Assembly (NCBI GenBank): GCA_017302255.1
Contig: JAFLDV010000017.1
Coordinates: 1-64,000 of the forward strand
Direction: 5' to 3'
DNA: 64,000 bases
Origin: Gammaproteobacteria bacterium
GTDB taxonomy: Bacteria; Pseudomonadota; Gammaproteobacteria; Enterobacterales; Alteromonadaceae
Position 1 is the stretch's first letter. The number at the start of each line of letters is the position of its first letter. The notes beneath the pieces are model-generated. The model saw only the letters and a list, made by a program, of their open reading frames with translations. It was not told the origin of the DNA and did not search any database. Shown here one piece after another: positions 55,969 through 64,000 of the stretch. The position numbers and the translations under genes are program-made.

Positions 55969-56412
55969 ATGTCACTGCTCGAGCAACTTCAGGAAGCGCA
56001 AAAAGACGCCATGCGAGCCAAGGATAAATTACGCCTTGGCACTATTCGTTTGGCGTTGGCGGAAGTTAAACAACGCCAAATTGATGCACAAATGATTCCT
56101 GATGATGCGAACATTCTGGCGATCCTGACCAAAATGGTTAAACAGCGTAAAGAATCTGCTAGTCAGTATTCTGCTGCAGCCAGACAGGATCTCGCCGATG
56201 TTGAGTTGGCAGAAATAACGATTATTGAGCAGTTTTTACCGCAAGCCCTAACTCAGGCCGAGCTAGACGATTTGTTGACGCAAGCAATTGCTGAAACTGG
56301 CGCTAGCAATATGCAGGATATGGCAAAAGTGATGGCATGGTTGAGACCGCAAGTTCAAGGCAGAACCGATATGGGCGCTTTGAGTGGTCTTGTTAAAAAC
56401 CGCCTGAACTAA
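55969..56412 (+). CDS. GatB/YqeY domain protein
   Basis: 147 residues, 15 bp after rpsU. The YqeY fold: 'LEQLQEAQKDAMRAKDKLRLGTIRLALAEVKQRQID' at the start, 'ILTKMVKQRKESASQYSAAARQDLADVELAEITIIEQFLP', and the C-terminal 'GASNMQDMAKVMAWLRPQVQGRTDMG' that resembles the tRNA-binding tail of GatB. A role in tRNA amidation is assumed from the domain but not proven. Many proteobacteria have yqeY between rpsU and dnaG; E. coli does not. Confidence 0.93.
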   Translation: MSLLEQLQEAQKDAMRAKDKLRLGTIRLALAEVKQRQIDAQMIPDDANILAILTKMVKQRKESASQYSAAARQDLADVELAEITIIEQFLPQALTQAELDDLLTQAIAETGASNMQDMAKVMAWLRPQVQGRTDMGALSGLVKNRLN

Positions 56413-56463
56413 CCGCTTTTTTGCGAAGCGACTGAATTAACGGCTTCCGCTGTTAAACTGCAC

Positions 56464-56490
56464 ACCGTGCCTTGCGCACGGTTTGTCTTT
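56464..56490 (+). terminator. Attenuator-like terminator between yqeY and dnaG
   Basis: ACCGTGC / GCACGGT is a perfect 7-bp stem with a 5-nt loop followed by TTGTCTTTTTC. In E. coli a terminator between rpsU and dnaG lowers primase expression; position and form match. Confidence 0.7.
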
Positions 56491-56524
56491 TTCTGGGTAT
56501 CGCATTTTAGCTAAAAGGAAAAAG

Positions 56525-58240
56525 GTGGCAGGACAAATTCCAAGACCCTTTATTGACGATCTGTTAGCCAGAACCGACATTGTCGAGTTGATCGATCAGC
56601 GGGTACCTCTCAAAAAAGCCGGCAAGAACTACGCGGCTTGCTGCCCTTTTCATAGCGAAAAATCTCCATCATTTACCGTAAGTGCCGACAAACAGTTTTA
56701 TCATTGCTTTGGTTGTGGTGCTCACGGCAATGCCATTAGTTTTATGATGGCGTTTGAACAACTTGAATTCGTCGAAGCCATCGAAGAGTTGGCGAAGATG
56801 CACCATTTGGAAATCCCACGCGAAGCCGGACATAAGCCTTATGTGCAAGGCAGCGTTGATGACTATAACCAAATGGACAAAGCAACCAAGATTTATCAGC
56901 AACAGTTGACGTTAAGCGCCACGGCAAAAGCTTATGCAGCTAAACGCGGTTTATCAGAGAGAACAATCGATAAATACGCGATTGGTTATGCTCCTGATAG
57001 TTGGGACTTAGTATTAAAGCAGCTTGGCCAAAGTAGACCCGCTCGTGATCAGTTGTTCGAGCTCAAGCTGACCAATCGAAATGAAAATGGCCGCGAGTAC
57101 GATTTTTTCCGCGACCGTTTGATGTTTCCGATCCGAGACAAACGCGGCCGAGTCATCGGTTTTGGTGGTCGCGTGCTTGGTGATGGCACACCCAAATATC
57201 TAAACTCGCCAGAAACCAGATTGTTCCATAAAGGCCGTGAACTTTATGGTCTTTTCGAAGCCAGACAACAAGAGCGCGTCTCACAACTATTAGTTGTTGA
57301 AGGATATATGGACGTGGTGATGTTGTCTGAGCACGGCATCGATTTTGCGGTGGCTTGTCTTGGCACCGCTACTAGTTCTGAACATATGCAGACGATGTTC
57401 CGCTTTTGCCCCACAATAATTTGTTGCTATGATGGGGATAGAGCAGGTCGAGATGCTGCTTGGCGGGCGTTACAAAGTGCCCTGCCAAATTTAAAAGATG
57501 GTGTAGAACTAAAGTTCGTGTTTTTGCCTGATGGCGAAGATCCGGATTCTTTGGTCAGTAAAGAAGGCAAAGATGCATTTCTATTGCGCCTCAACGAGGC
57601 ACTGCCGCTGTCGACCTATTTATTCGATAGATTGCTCTCAGAAATGGACGTGACCAGCGATGCGGGTAAATCAGCGCTTTGGTCAAAGGCCAATGAAATG
57701 ATTAGTACTATCCCAAGCGAATTCTATCGGGAAGCTTTACTGGACAAACTGGCAAATTTAGTTGGCAGACCACGCACTGTACAAACTCGCACTAAAAATG
57801 CTCGTGCGGTCGCAAATACGCCACAAAGCACTAAGATTACACCAATGCGTCGAGCAATCGCGTTATTGCTGCAGCAGCCGTTGTTAGCAAAAGCGATGCC
57901 AGTGGCGCCAGAACTAAATGACGCAAATATTCCAGGCGTCCAGCTGCTGTTAAGCATTCAGCAGCGATTGTTAGAGCGTCCGGAGTTAACGACGGCGCAG
58001 TTGTTAGAACATTGGCGGGATACGCCAGAGTATGGAATTTTAGCGAAATTGGCTTTATGGGACCATCAGGTCGCTGAAGAACAATTGACCCAAGAGTTTC
58101 TAGATACATTTCGTTCGATTGAAGACCAATATTTGCAGCAACGCCTTGAATCTTTACAGCGCAAGGACCAACTTAGCAAATTATCGGTCGCCGAACGACA
58201 TGAGTACGCCATGCTGTTGAAAGCGTTCAAGAGCAAATAA
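56525..58240 (+). CDS. dnaG: DNA primase DnaG
   Basis: 571 residues from GTG 56525 (VAGQIPRPFIDDLL), with AAGGA six bases upstream; E. coli DnaG (MAGRIPRVFINDLL) confirms it. The CHC2 zinc finger is CCPFHSEKSPSFTV...YHCFGCGAHG (about 39-64), the TOPRIM core has LLVVEGYMDVV (about 258-268) and CCYDGDRAGRDAA (about 299-311), and the C-terminal helicase-binding domain follows (about 435-571). It makes RNA primers at the fork. Confidence 0.97.
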   Translation: MAGQIPRPFIDDLLARTDIVELIDQRVPLKKAGKNYAACCPFHSEKSPSFTVSADKQFYHCFGCGAHGNAISFMMAFEQLEFVEAIEELAKMHHLEIPREAGHKPYVQGSVDDYNQMDKATKIYQQQLTLSATAKAYAAKRGLSERTIDKYAIGYAPDSWDLVLKQLGQSRPARDQLFELKLTNRNENGREYDFFRDRLMFPIRDKRGRVIGFGGRVLGDGTPKYLNSPETRLFHKGRELYGLFEARQQERVSQLLVVEGYMDVVMLSEHGIDFAVACLGTATSSEHMQTMFRFCPTIICCYDGDRAGRDAAWRALQSALPNLKDGVELKFVFLPDGEDPDSLVSKEGKDAFLLRLNEALPLSTYLFDRLLSEMDVTSDAGKSALWSKANEMISTIPSEFYREALLDKLANLVGRPRTVQTRTKNARAVANTPQSTKITPMRRAIALLLQQPLLAKAMPVAPELNDANIPGVQLLLSIQQRLLERPELTTAQLLEHWRDTPEYGILAKLALWDHQVAEEQLTQEFLDTFRSIEDQYLQQRLESLQRKDQLSKLSVAERHEYAMLLKAFKSK

Positions 58241-58346
58241 AACGCGGATCTGCAAAGCTTAGCTGGCTAGAAAAGCTACGCTTTGTTATAATCGTCGATT
58301 CGCATTTTTGAATTTAACTATATATTTGGGTGGAAGAGCAGCCTCT

Positions 58347-60194
58347 ATGGAGCAGAATCCTCAGTCGCAATTAAAGCTACTTATCTTAAAAGGTAAGGAG
58401 CAGGGTTATTTAACTTTTGCCGAAGTAAACGATCACCTTCCACAAGATATCATCGACTCTGACCAGATCGAAGATATCATTCGCATGATTAACGACATGG
58501 GTATTCAGGTCTGTGAAACAGCTCCTGATGCCGATGACTTAATCATGTCTGACGCTACACCTGATGAAGATGCTGCAGAAGAAGCTGCGCAGGCTTTAGT
58601 CAGTGTAGATAAAGAGCTGGGCCGCACCACTGACCCAGTCCGGATGTACATGCGCGAAATGGGGACCGTAGAACTGTTGACCCGCGAAGGCGAAATTGAC
58701 ATCGCTAAACGCATTGAAGACGGCATCAACCAGGTGCAAACGTCGGTCGCAGAATACCCTGAAGCCATTACTTACCTGTTGGAACAGTGGGACAAATTCG
58801 AAGCCGAAGAAATTCGTCTTAGCGATATTGTTACCGCTTTCGTTGATCCAAACGAAGTTGACGATTTACCGCCAACAGCTACACACATTGGTTCTGACGT
58901 GCCAGAAGAAGAACTGGCTGATGAAGACACTGATATCAGCGGCGACGACGAAGACGAAGACGCTGATGACGAAGCTGACACTGGTCCAGATCCAGAATTA
59001 GCCCGTGAAAAATTCGGCGAATTGCGTACGCAATATGAAGTGACACGTAAATCGATTATCGAAAACGGCCGCGAACATCCGCAGACCAAAGCTGAAATCG
59101 AAAAACTGTCTGAAGTATTCCGCTGCTTCCGTTTAGTACCGAAACAATTTGACCGTTTGGTCAAAAACATGCGGGAAATGATGGACCGCGTGCGCGTGCA
59201 AGAACGTATCGTGATGAAACATTGCGTTGAATACGCCAAAATGCCGAAGAAGAACTTCTTAAAGGCTTTTACTGGCAACGAAAACAGCAGTGCTTGGATC
59301 GACGCTGAAATCGCAGGCAACAAACCATATTCACCAAAATTGTCAGATATGCGCGAAGAACTAGTTCGCTCTACTGACAAGTTACGTAAGATTGAAGAAG
59401 AAACTGGTTTATCCATTTTCAAAATCAAAGATATCAACCGTCGGATGTCGATTGGCGAAGCGAAAGCTCGTCGGGCGAAAAAAGAAATGGTTGAAGCGAA
59501 CTTACGTTTGGTTATTTCTATCGCGAAAAAATACACCAACCGTGGTCTGCAATTCCTCGATTTAATTCAGGAAGGCAACATCGGTTTGATGAAAGCGGTA
59601 GATAAATTCGAATACCGTCGTGGTTATAAGTTCTCAACTTATGCAACTTGGTGGATCCGTCAGGCTATCACCCGCTCTATCGCGGACCAGGCGCGGACAA
59701 TCCGTATCCCAGTGCACATGATTGAAACCATTAACAAACTTAACCGTATTTCTCGGCAAATGCTGCAAGAAATGGGACGCGAGCCGTCTCCGGAAGAGTT
59801 ATCAGAACGGATGGCAATGCCAGAGGATAAAATCCGTAAAGTGCTGAAAATCGCCAAAGAACCGATTTCGATGGAAACTCCAATCGGTGATGACGAAGAT
59901 TCGCATTTAGGCGATTTTATCGAAGACAGCAGTTCAGAATCTCCGCTGGATTCTGCAACCATGGAAAGCTTAAAAGCTGCAACCAACGAAGTACTTGCTG
60001 GGCTCACCGCTCGCGAAGCAAAAGTACTGCGGATGCGGTTTGGTATTGATATGAATACCGACCACACCTTAGAAGAAGTTGGTAAACAATTTGACGTAAC
60101 CCGTGAGCGGATCCGTCAAATCGAAGCAAAAGCACTACGTAAACTGCGTCACCCTTCTCGTTCAGAAGTTTTAAAAAGCTTCCTCGACGAGTAG
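58347..60194 (+). CDS. rpoD: RNA polymerase primary sigma factor RpoD (sigma-70)
   Basis: 615 residues (E. coli 613) from the ATG of [19 protein letters not shown] lies about ten bases upstream. Region 1.1, an acidic non-conserved region (about 180-225, [20 protein letters not shown]), region 2 with the core -10 recognition sequence '[15 protein letters not shown]', and region 4 '[28 protein letters not shown]' are intact and nearly identical to E. coli. Third gene of rpsU-dnaG-rpoD. Confidence 0.99.
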   Translation: MEQNPQSQLKLLILKGKEQGYLTFAEVNDHLPQDIIDSDQIEDIIRMINDMGIQVCETAPDADDLIMSDATPDEDAAEEAAQALVSVDKELGRTTDPVRMYMREMGTVELLTREGEIDIAKRIEDGINQVQTSVAEYPEAITYLLEQWDKFEAEEIRLSDIVTAFVDPNEVDDLPPTATHIGSDVPEEELADEDTDISGDDEDEDADDEADTGPDPELAREKFGELRTQYEVTRKSIIENGREHPQTKAEIEKLSEVFRCFRLVPKQFDRLVKNMREMMDRVRVQERIVMKHCVEYAKMPKKNFLKAFTGNENSSAWIDAEIAGNKPYSPKLSDMREELVRSTDKLRKIEEETGLSIFKIKDINRRMSIGEAKARRAKKEMVEANLRLVISIAKKYTNRGLQFLDLIQEGNIGLMKAVDKFEYRRGYKFSTYATWWIRQAITRSIADQARTIRIPVHMIETINKLNRISRQMLQEMGREPSPEELSERMAMPEDKIRKVLKIAKEPISMETPIGDDEDSHLGDFIEDSSSESPLDSATMESLKAATNEVLAGLTAREAKVLRMRFGIDMNTDHTLEEVGKQFDVTRERIRQIEAKALRKLRHPSRSEVLKSFLDE

Positions 60195-60217
60195 TCGTTA
60201 CTCTGTTTTGCTCGATG

Positions 60218-60244
60218 AAAAAAGCGCCTTTACGGCGCTTTTTT
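60218..60244 (+). terminator. Rho-independent terminator of rpoD
   Basis: AAAAAAGCGCC / GGCGCTTTTTT, an 11-bp stem with a 5-nt loop ending in T-run, 24 bp after the stop. Confidence 0.92.
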
Positions 60245-60411
60245 ATTGGCTACTAGGTTCAACAGCCCGTTTTGCTATTTCTTGCACTCATTAGCAATTA
60301 GATAAAGCTGAACTCTCCTGCCATTATAACTTTGCCGCATTCATCGAAATTGTGACCATCGTCAATCGCCTAAATTTTCGGCAAACAGCTCATTCATCTG
60401 CTGAACAATCC

Positions 60412-60440
60412 GTGACAAGCTGGCGAAAAATTCATATACT
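60412..60440 (+). promoter_or_regulatory. Sigma-70 promoter of tRNA-Ile
   Basis: GTGACA (-35), exactly 17 bp, then TATACT (-10), with a GC-containing discriminator as in stringently controlled stable RNA promoters. Expected start is about 36 bp before the tRNA. Confidence 0.75.
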
Positions 60441-60482
60441 GCCTGCGTTTTCCGGCAATGCGGCCTCCGCGATGCCAAACAA

Positions 60483-60559
60483 GGCCCTATAGCTCAGTTG
60501 GTTAGAGCGCTCGACTCATAATCGATCGGTCCCTGGTTCAAGTCCAGGTGGGGCCACCA
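60483..60559 (+). tRNA. ileX: tRNA-Ile (CAU, lysidine-modified)
   Basis: 77 nt including the encoded CCA. The cloverleaf is complete: acceptor GGCCCTA/TGGGGCC, anticodon loop with CAT, T arm CCTGG-TTCAAGT-CCAGG. The anticodon alone could be Met, but the sequence follows E. coli ileX closely (GACTCATAATC, GGTTCAAGTCCAG), and ileX also follows rpoD in E. coli. TilS converts C34 to lysidine so that it reads AUA. Confidence 0.93.
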
Positions 60560-60726
60560 CTTTCAAACTTCAGCGATAAATTACCGCTTTATCAGCAAGC
60601 AAAGCACGTACCCAATATCCCTTGTACCAATTCCCAGCAATTAACTTAAAAACCTCTAGAATAGCTAAAACAACAACAAGCGATAACTAATCTAATATAT
60701 TGATTTATATGAAGTGTCACAAAGAT

Positions 60727-60766
60727 GTCAGCTGCCAATCAGCTGACTGACGTATATTTGTCGTCA
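60727..60766. promoter_or_regulatory. Two adjacent inverted repeats, candidate operator
   Basis: GTCAGCTG-N5-CAGCTGAC (60727-60747, perfect 8-bp arms) is followed one base pair frame later by TGACG-N9-CGTCA (60748-60766). Both share TGAC/GTCA half-sites. They lie 55-95 bp upstream of the two-gene cassette, a likely place for autoregulation by its XRE-type regulator. Confidence 0.5.
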
Positions 60767-60821
60767 CGTTAATCATTCGCCATTGGCTTTAATCATCAGG
60801 GTCAAGCCAAGGAGTCATTTG

Positions 60822-61241
60822 ATGAATATAACCACTGATAGCACATTAAGTTTTTTCGATAGCGGCGAACATACCATTAAAATTGTCGCGTCATTTGTGT
60901 CTGGTCGCGAACAAGTTTATGTCGATGAAATACTGGTTTCTGAGAAGCGTACCTTTCGCTATAGCTCAGTCCACACATTTCAAATCGACCAACAGGCCGC
61001 TGAAATTCGTGTGCGGGTAGTCAGCATATTTAAAGGTCCCTACATTATCGAGTTTTGGTTAGCCGGCGAACTCATTGATAGTGATGAATGGGATTTCCCT
61101 CGAATAATGGCGCAAATGAAAAATGCGCAGCAACAAATGCCGCTGTGGAAAAAACTCAGAATGTTTTTTGTCTTTGGTATCTGTGGCGGTGTCGTTGGCG
61201 CTCTCGTTGGTTTTGCTACTGCAACACTATTCAAGGGGTAA
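60822..61241 (+). CDS. Small tail-anchored membrane protein of unknown function
   Basis: 139 residues from the ATG at 60822, with AAGGAG upstream; the frame begins at 60783 but that start has no ribosome binding site. Residues 1-90 look like a soluble beta-rich domain (alternating 'HTIKIVASFVSGREQVYVDEILVSEKR', 'EIRVRVVSIFKGPYIIEFWLAGELID'). A short charged helix, then one glycine-rich transmembrane helix at the C-terminus (about 115-135, GICGGVVGALVGFATATLF). No signal peptide, so the domain should be cytoplasmic. I do not recognise the family. The XRE-type gene starts 3 bp after its stop, indicating an operon and probably a functional pair. Confidence 0.75.
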   Translation: MNITTDSTLSFFDSGEHTIKIVASFVSGREQVYVDEILVSEKRTFRYSSVHTFQIDQQAAEIRVRVVSIFKGPYIIEFWLAGELIDSDEWDFPRIMAQMKNAQQQMPLWKKLRMFFVFGICGGVVGALVGFATATLFKG

Positions 61242-61244
61242 TCC

Positions 61245-61556
61245 ATGCAATTGAATGCTATGAAAATCCGGCAATTGCGCATGGAAAAAGCATGGACTCA
61301 GCAGCAACTCGCGGAAATATGTGGACTGAGCTTAAGAACTATCCAACGTGTCGAAGTCCACGGTATTGCTTCGCTTGAAACCAGTAAAGCCTTAGCAGCC
61401 GCGTTTAATATTGAACGGACGGAAATTGCAGAAGAGTACGATGCAACAGCACAAACCAATGCGCCAAGAATTGGTAGTACTTTACTGCCGGTTATCACCT
61501 TCATTGCCGGAGTTGTTGTTGGCGTATTGCTCCTAAAGCTAGTCAATTTGCTTTAA
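61245..61556 (+). CDS. Membrane-anchored XRE-family (HTH) regulator
   Basis: 103 residues with AAGGGG before the ATG, located within the end of the preceding gene. Residues 5-62 are a Cro/C1-type helix-turn-helix (KIRQLRMEKAWTQQQLAEICGLSLRTIQRVE, then 'GIASLETSKALAAAFNI'). A linker leads to one C-terminal transmembrane helix (about 79-101, 'ITFIAGVVVGVLLLKLVNLL'). The regulator is therefore tethered to the inner membrane by its tail. The partner gene upstream has a matching glycine-rich tail helix, so the two may interact in the membrane (inference). Confidence 0.87.
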   Translation: MQLNAMKIRQLRMEKAWTQQQLAEICGLSLRTIQRVEVHGIASLETSKALAAAFNIERTEIAEEYDATAQTNAPRIGSTLLPVITFIAGVVVGVLLLKLVNLL

Positions 61557-61908
61557 CCCCTTATCACCATACTGCGGTTTCTATTTCATAACTGCAGTGT
61601 GGCCCATACTTCGACCTCCAAATACCTCCAAATTGATCATGTCACCAAACTAACCGAACGAACGCCAACGATTTTAAAAACAATTAATATCAGTTACTTA
61701 ACCGGGAAAATTCGGGCAATTTTGCTTCACCCCAACTTTGCCCTGAGTTTTGCTTTGAGAAAACTCCTTAACGGCCTAGGTTGAAGACAGACCTAAGTGT
61801 TCTTCGGCAGAACCCAAGAGCACATTGTCCACAACCACTCAGTCGCCTGTCGCTTGACACTTATCCGCCACAGGCAAGCTGAGTCAAACCAGCATAAAGG
61901 AACATATC
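61557..61908. other. 352-bp region without a supported gene
   Basis: A plus-strand frame at 61599-61784 has no ribosome binding site. The region ends in a long hairpin (61839-61884, separate entry) just upstream of the secreted-protein gene. Confidence 0.5.
61839..61884 (+). promoter_or_regulatory. Leader hairpin before the secreted-protein gene
   Basis: CTCAG and GCCTGT pair with ACAGGC and CTGAG around a 19-nt loop, with a small bulge on each side. It ends 24 bp before the ATG, so it would sit in the 5' leader or be a DNA-binding dyad. No T-run follows. Confidence 0.4.
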
Positions 61909-62436
61909 ATGCGTAAACTTGTAATTGCACTGACTGCAGCGACCGCCCTACTTTCACTATCTGCTCATGCTGTGCCTTGGTGTCACGGCGGCACTATTGT
62001 GCACATTCAAACTGCGAGCTGGACTGGTCCGCAAATTCTCGCAAACTTCTATGGCGCAGTGCCAGCTGGCGTCGCAGATCCGGAAGTTTATAAAGCATTC
62101 ACAGCAACTTCGAACTATGCCTCAACCTTCTCAGGCGGTGGCGGTGGTTTTGGCGGTTACAGTGTGCCAGGCTCAGGCACAGTGCGCGTCACCCAAACTG
62201 GACCGTATACACTAACTAATATGGTCGGCCCTGGTTATTATTACGTGAACCAAGGCGTGCAATTTAAATTGCACAAATGCTATACCATCCCTCCATTAGT
62301 TGGGGTCAAGGAAGTGGTGCGGATGTCTCCTGACTCTCCGGGCAGTAATACCCCTTTTGAACCGTTACCAGAAGTTGAAGCAGTTAAACAATACTGGTCT
62401 GTGGCGGAAAAAGAAGTGCTAGAACTTAAAAAGTAA
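61909..62436 (+). CDS. Secreted protein of unknown function with glycine-rich loop
   Basis: 175 residues with AAAGGA upstream. Signal peptide 1-21 (MRKLVIALTAATALLSLSAHA). The mature part has two cysteines (Cys25 region PWCHGG and the later HKCYTIPP, likely a disulfide), a glycine-rich stretch (FSGGGGGFGGYSVPG, about 65-80), and a charged C-terminal helix ending VLELKK. There is no transmembrane or sorting tail, so it should be periplasmic or released. I recognise no family. Neighbours give no functional hint. Confidence 0.72.
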   Translation: MRKLVIALTAATALLSLSAHAVPWCHGGTIVHIQTASWTGPQILANFYGAVPAGVADPEVYKAFTATSNYASTFSGGGGGFGGYSVPGSGTVRVTQTGPYTLTNMVGPGYYYVNQGVQFKLHKCYTIPPLVGVKEVVRMSPDSPGSNTPFEPLPEVEAVKQYWSVAEKEVLELKK

Positions 62437-62694
62437 GTTCATGGCAATCCGCAGTAGGCGATGAGGTCTACTGCGGAAATTACATCAGTTTATCGCCGAT
62501 ATTGCGGCGTCTTAGAAAATTCTCGGCAAATACCGGAACCAAAACGTACGGAGCTCAATCAAGCAACAGCCCTGTGTCGATTGAACAACAAAATGAGACG
62601 CTAAAATGGCGTAGCAAAATGTAAATATCAAGTGATTGAATTCAGCTGCTCGCTTGTGTACTGTGAATCGCTGTGAAATTGCGGTTCAGAAGTA

Positions 62695-64000
62695 ATGATC
62701 TCTATTTTGAAAAGAATGCCGTTGTTGCTAATGCTGCTGCTAACCACGCCGCTGCATGCCCAGTCTTGTTTTGAAGAAAAGCTGCCTATATCAGAACAGA
62801 GAAGCTCGTGCGAAGCACTAGTTGCCATCGACCTCAGCCAACCAGCAACAGAAACACAAGTAAAAGCCACCTTAAAACTGCTCGAAATATTAACCCAACA
62901 AGCAAATTTTGACCAAGCACTCAGCCTTGCCAAGCAGCTACAGAATCAGAATTTAACCGGTGAACAACAGTTCCAATTTTATCGTCGTCTCGGCATTGTT
63001 CATTACCGTCTTGGCAATAGATTATTGGCATTGCAGTGGTTTCAGCAAGCGCAAAAACAGGCCGATGTATTGGCTTCCGACCAGTTCAGGGCCATCTCAT
63101 TGGCTGATCTCGGTACCACTCATTCGGCGATGATGCAGTATCCTGAAGCTTTACGGTACTTTCGACAAAGCCTCTCGCTAAAGCAACAAGGTAGCAACGA
63201 GCTAAGCCAAGCAGTAACCCTGAATAACATCGGCAGCCTTTACCGTAAAATGGCCGACTTTTCCGCAGCCATCCCCTACTTTGAACAAGCCATTGCGATC
63301 TATCGGCAAAAAAACAAACCTGAACGCGTGAGCCACACCCAAGAGGAACTCGGTTTGGTTTACTTAGAACAAGGAAATGGCAAACAAGCACTAGCGATAT
63401 TCCAACAAGTGTTACAAGACTATCAAAGCCATCTTGATGCGGCAGGACAATTGCGCGCGGAACTGTTATGCGCTCGAGCCGCACTTGCACTGAATGAACT
63501 CGTCAGTGCCGAGCGTCACCTCAGTATTGCATCAGCACTTGATTTGCAGCTTGGAAGCAGTGCACAGACGGTATTATTAAAGCTCTATTCCGGCAATTTA
63601 CTCAGCCAGCAAGATCGCTATCAACAAGCCGATGCCATGCTGCTCACCGGCTTGCAACTTGCCAATCAACAAGCAGATCCGGAGCATCAACAAGCCTTTT
63701 TACATGCACTTATCGACAATTCGCGAAAATTTTTGCAATGGCAAGCTGTCGCGGATTATCAAAGGCAACTGAATGATTTCCAACAAAAGAGATTCAAAAC
63801 TGAGTTAGCGCAACACCTTGCTGAGCAACGCAGTTTATTGGATTTTGAACAACAACAAAAACAGCTACTGGACCTAAGCAAAGATAATCAAATTAAGAAG
63901 TTACAGATTGATGTACAACGCCATCAACTTGGCTTAGTCCTGCTTGCTTCTGCTGTTTTTTTGCTATTTGCTGGCGCATTTAGTTGGCGGCAGCGTCAAC
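62695..64000 (+). CDS. TPR-repeat sensor protein with transmembrane helix, 3' truncated by the window
   Basis: The frame is open from the ATG at 62695 to the window end, about 435 codons without a stop; the output domain is not visible. Signal peptide about 1-24 (ends PLHAQ), at least six tetratricopeptide repeats (clear ones at about 130-165, 'ADLGTTHSAMMQYPEALRYFRQSLSLKQQG', and 170-205, 'NNIGSLYRKMADFSAAIPYFEQAIAIYRQ'), a Gln-rich coiled coil (about 360-410), then a transmembrane helix (about 414-431, LVLLASAVFLLFAGAFSW) at the cut. It has the same layout as the protein at 26637-28061. Such proteins usually continue into a GGDEF, kinase or DNA-binding domain, which lies beyond the window. 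No strong ribosome binding site; a second ATG lies at 62716. Confidence 0.82.
   Translation, partial: MISILKRMPLLLMLLLTTPLHAQSCFEEKLPISEQRSSCEALVAIDLSQPATETQVKATLKLLEILTQQANFDQALSLAKQLQNQNLTGEQQFQFYRRLGIVHYRLGNRLLALQWFQQAQKQADVLASDQFRAISLADLGTTHSAMMQYPEALRYFRQSLSLKQQGSNELSQAVTLNNIGSLYRKMADFSAAIPYFEQAIAIYRQKNKPERVSHTQEELGLVYLEQGNGKQALAIFQQVLQDYQSHLDAAGQLRAELLCARAALALNELVSAERHLSIASALDLQLGSSAQTVLLKLYSGNLLSQQDRYQQADAMLLTGLQLANQQADPEHQQAFLHALIDNSRKFLQWQAVADYQRQLNDFQQKRFKTELAQHLAEQRSLLDFEQQQKQLLDLSKDNQIKKLQIDVQRHQLGLVLLASAVFLLFAGAFSWRQRQ

Noticed and set aside
58772-59539. 255-codon open frame antisense to rpoD
   Set aside because: Composition (Ser/Arg/Phe-rich) is that of an antisense shadow; rpoD on the other strand is certain and no ribosome binding site is present.
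60483-60559. Annotation of the CAT-anticodon tRNA as tRNA-Met
   Set aside because: Sequence and position after rpoD match ileX (lysidine tRNA-Ile) rather than elongator or initiator tRNA-Met.
61599-61784. 61-codon frame downstream of the XRE gene
   Set aside because: No ribosome binding site and no protein-like pattern.

Overview
The window is an ordinary chromosomal segment of a gammaproteobacterium, most likely from the Alteromonadales/Rheinheimera-like part of the class (inference from gene content and protein likeness; no 16S is present). Several blocks have the same gene order as Escherichia coli: lptG-lptF divergent from pepA-holC-valS; parE-yqiA-cpdA-yqiB-nudF divergent from tolC; glnE-ygiF divergent from ygiM, with cca further on; folK-folB, plsY and tsaD; and the macromolecular synthesis operon rpsU-(yqeY)-dnaG-rpoD followed by the lysidine-type tRNA-Ile(CAU).

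Layout. 1-9.4 kb is accessory: a secreted HExxHxxGxxH metallopeptidase lipoprotein, a DUF952-cupin fusion, tRNA-Leu(CAA), a decayed stretch, a periplasmic esterase, a TauE/SafE permease and an RDD protein. 9.4-16.7 kb is the lptFG / pepA-holC-valS core. 17-23.2 kb is accessory: two PEP-CTERM-like surface proteins, the first behind a textbook sigma-54 promoter with two upstream inverted repeats; a BlaI-type repressor, an M56 membrane peptidase with an ankyrin C-terminus, and a serine beta-lactamase-fold hydrolase in one orientation behind a 26-bp palindrome; and rraB. 23.4-32.6 kb is plsC-parC-TPR protein-parE-yqiA-cpdA-yqiB-nudF, all on the minus strand. 32.7-40.3 kb holds tolC, an lpxL-type acyltransferase, an orphan TcpQ-like protein, glnE, ygiF and ygiM. 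40.4-46.6 kb holds an Lrp-type regulator divergent from putA, then gspA-gspB. 46.7-55.6 kb holds cca, an RND pump with its adaptor, folKB, plsY and tsaD. 55.7-60.6 kb is rpsU-yqeY-dnaG-rpoD and tRNA-Ile. 60.7-64 kb is accessory: a two-gene cassette of a small membrane protein and a membrane-anchored XRE regulator, a secreted glycine-rich protein, and a TPR sensor cut off by the window end.

The genes best worth following up are the sigma-54/PEP-CTERM locus, the BlaI/M56-ankyrin/serine hydrolase locus and the XRE-TM cassette. I see no CRISPR array, integrase, transposase or phage genes. Start codons were moved inward from the longest open frame wherever a Shine-Dalgarno sequence, signal peptide or family alignment argued for it. 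All family assignments are from reading the translations; no database search was run.
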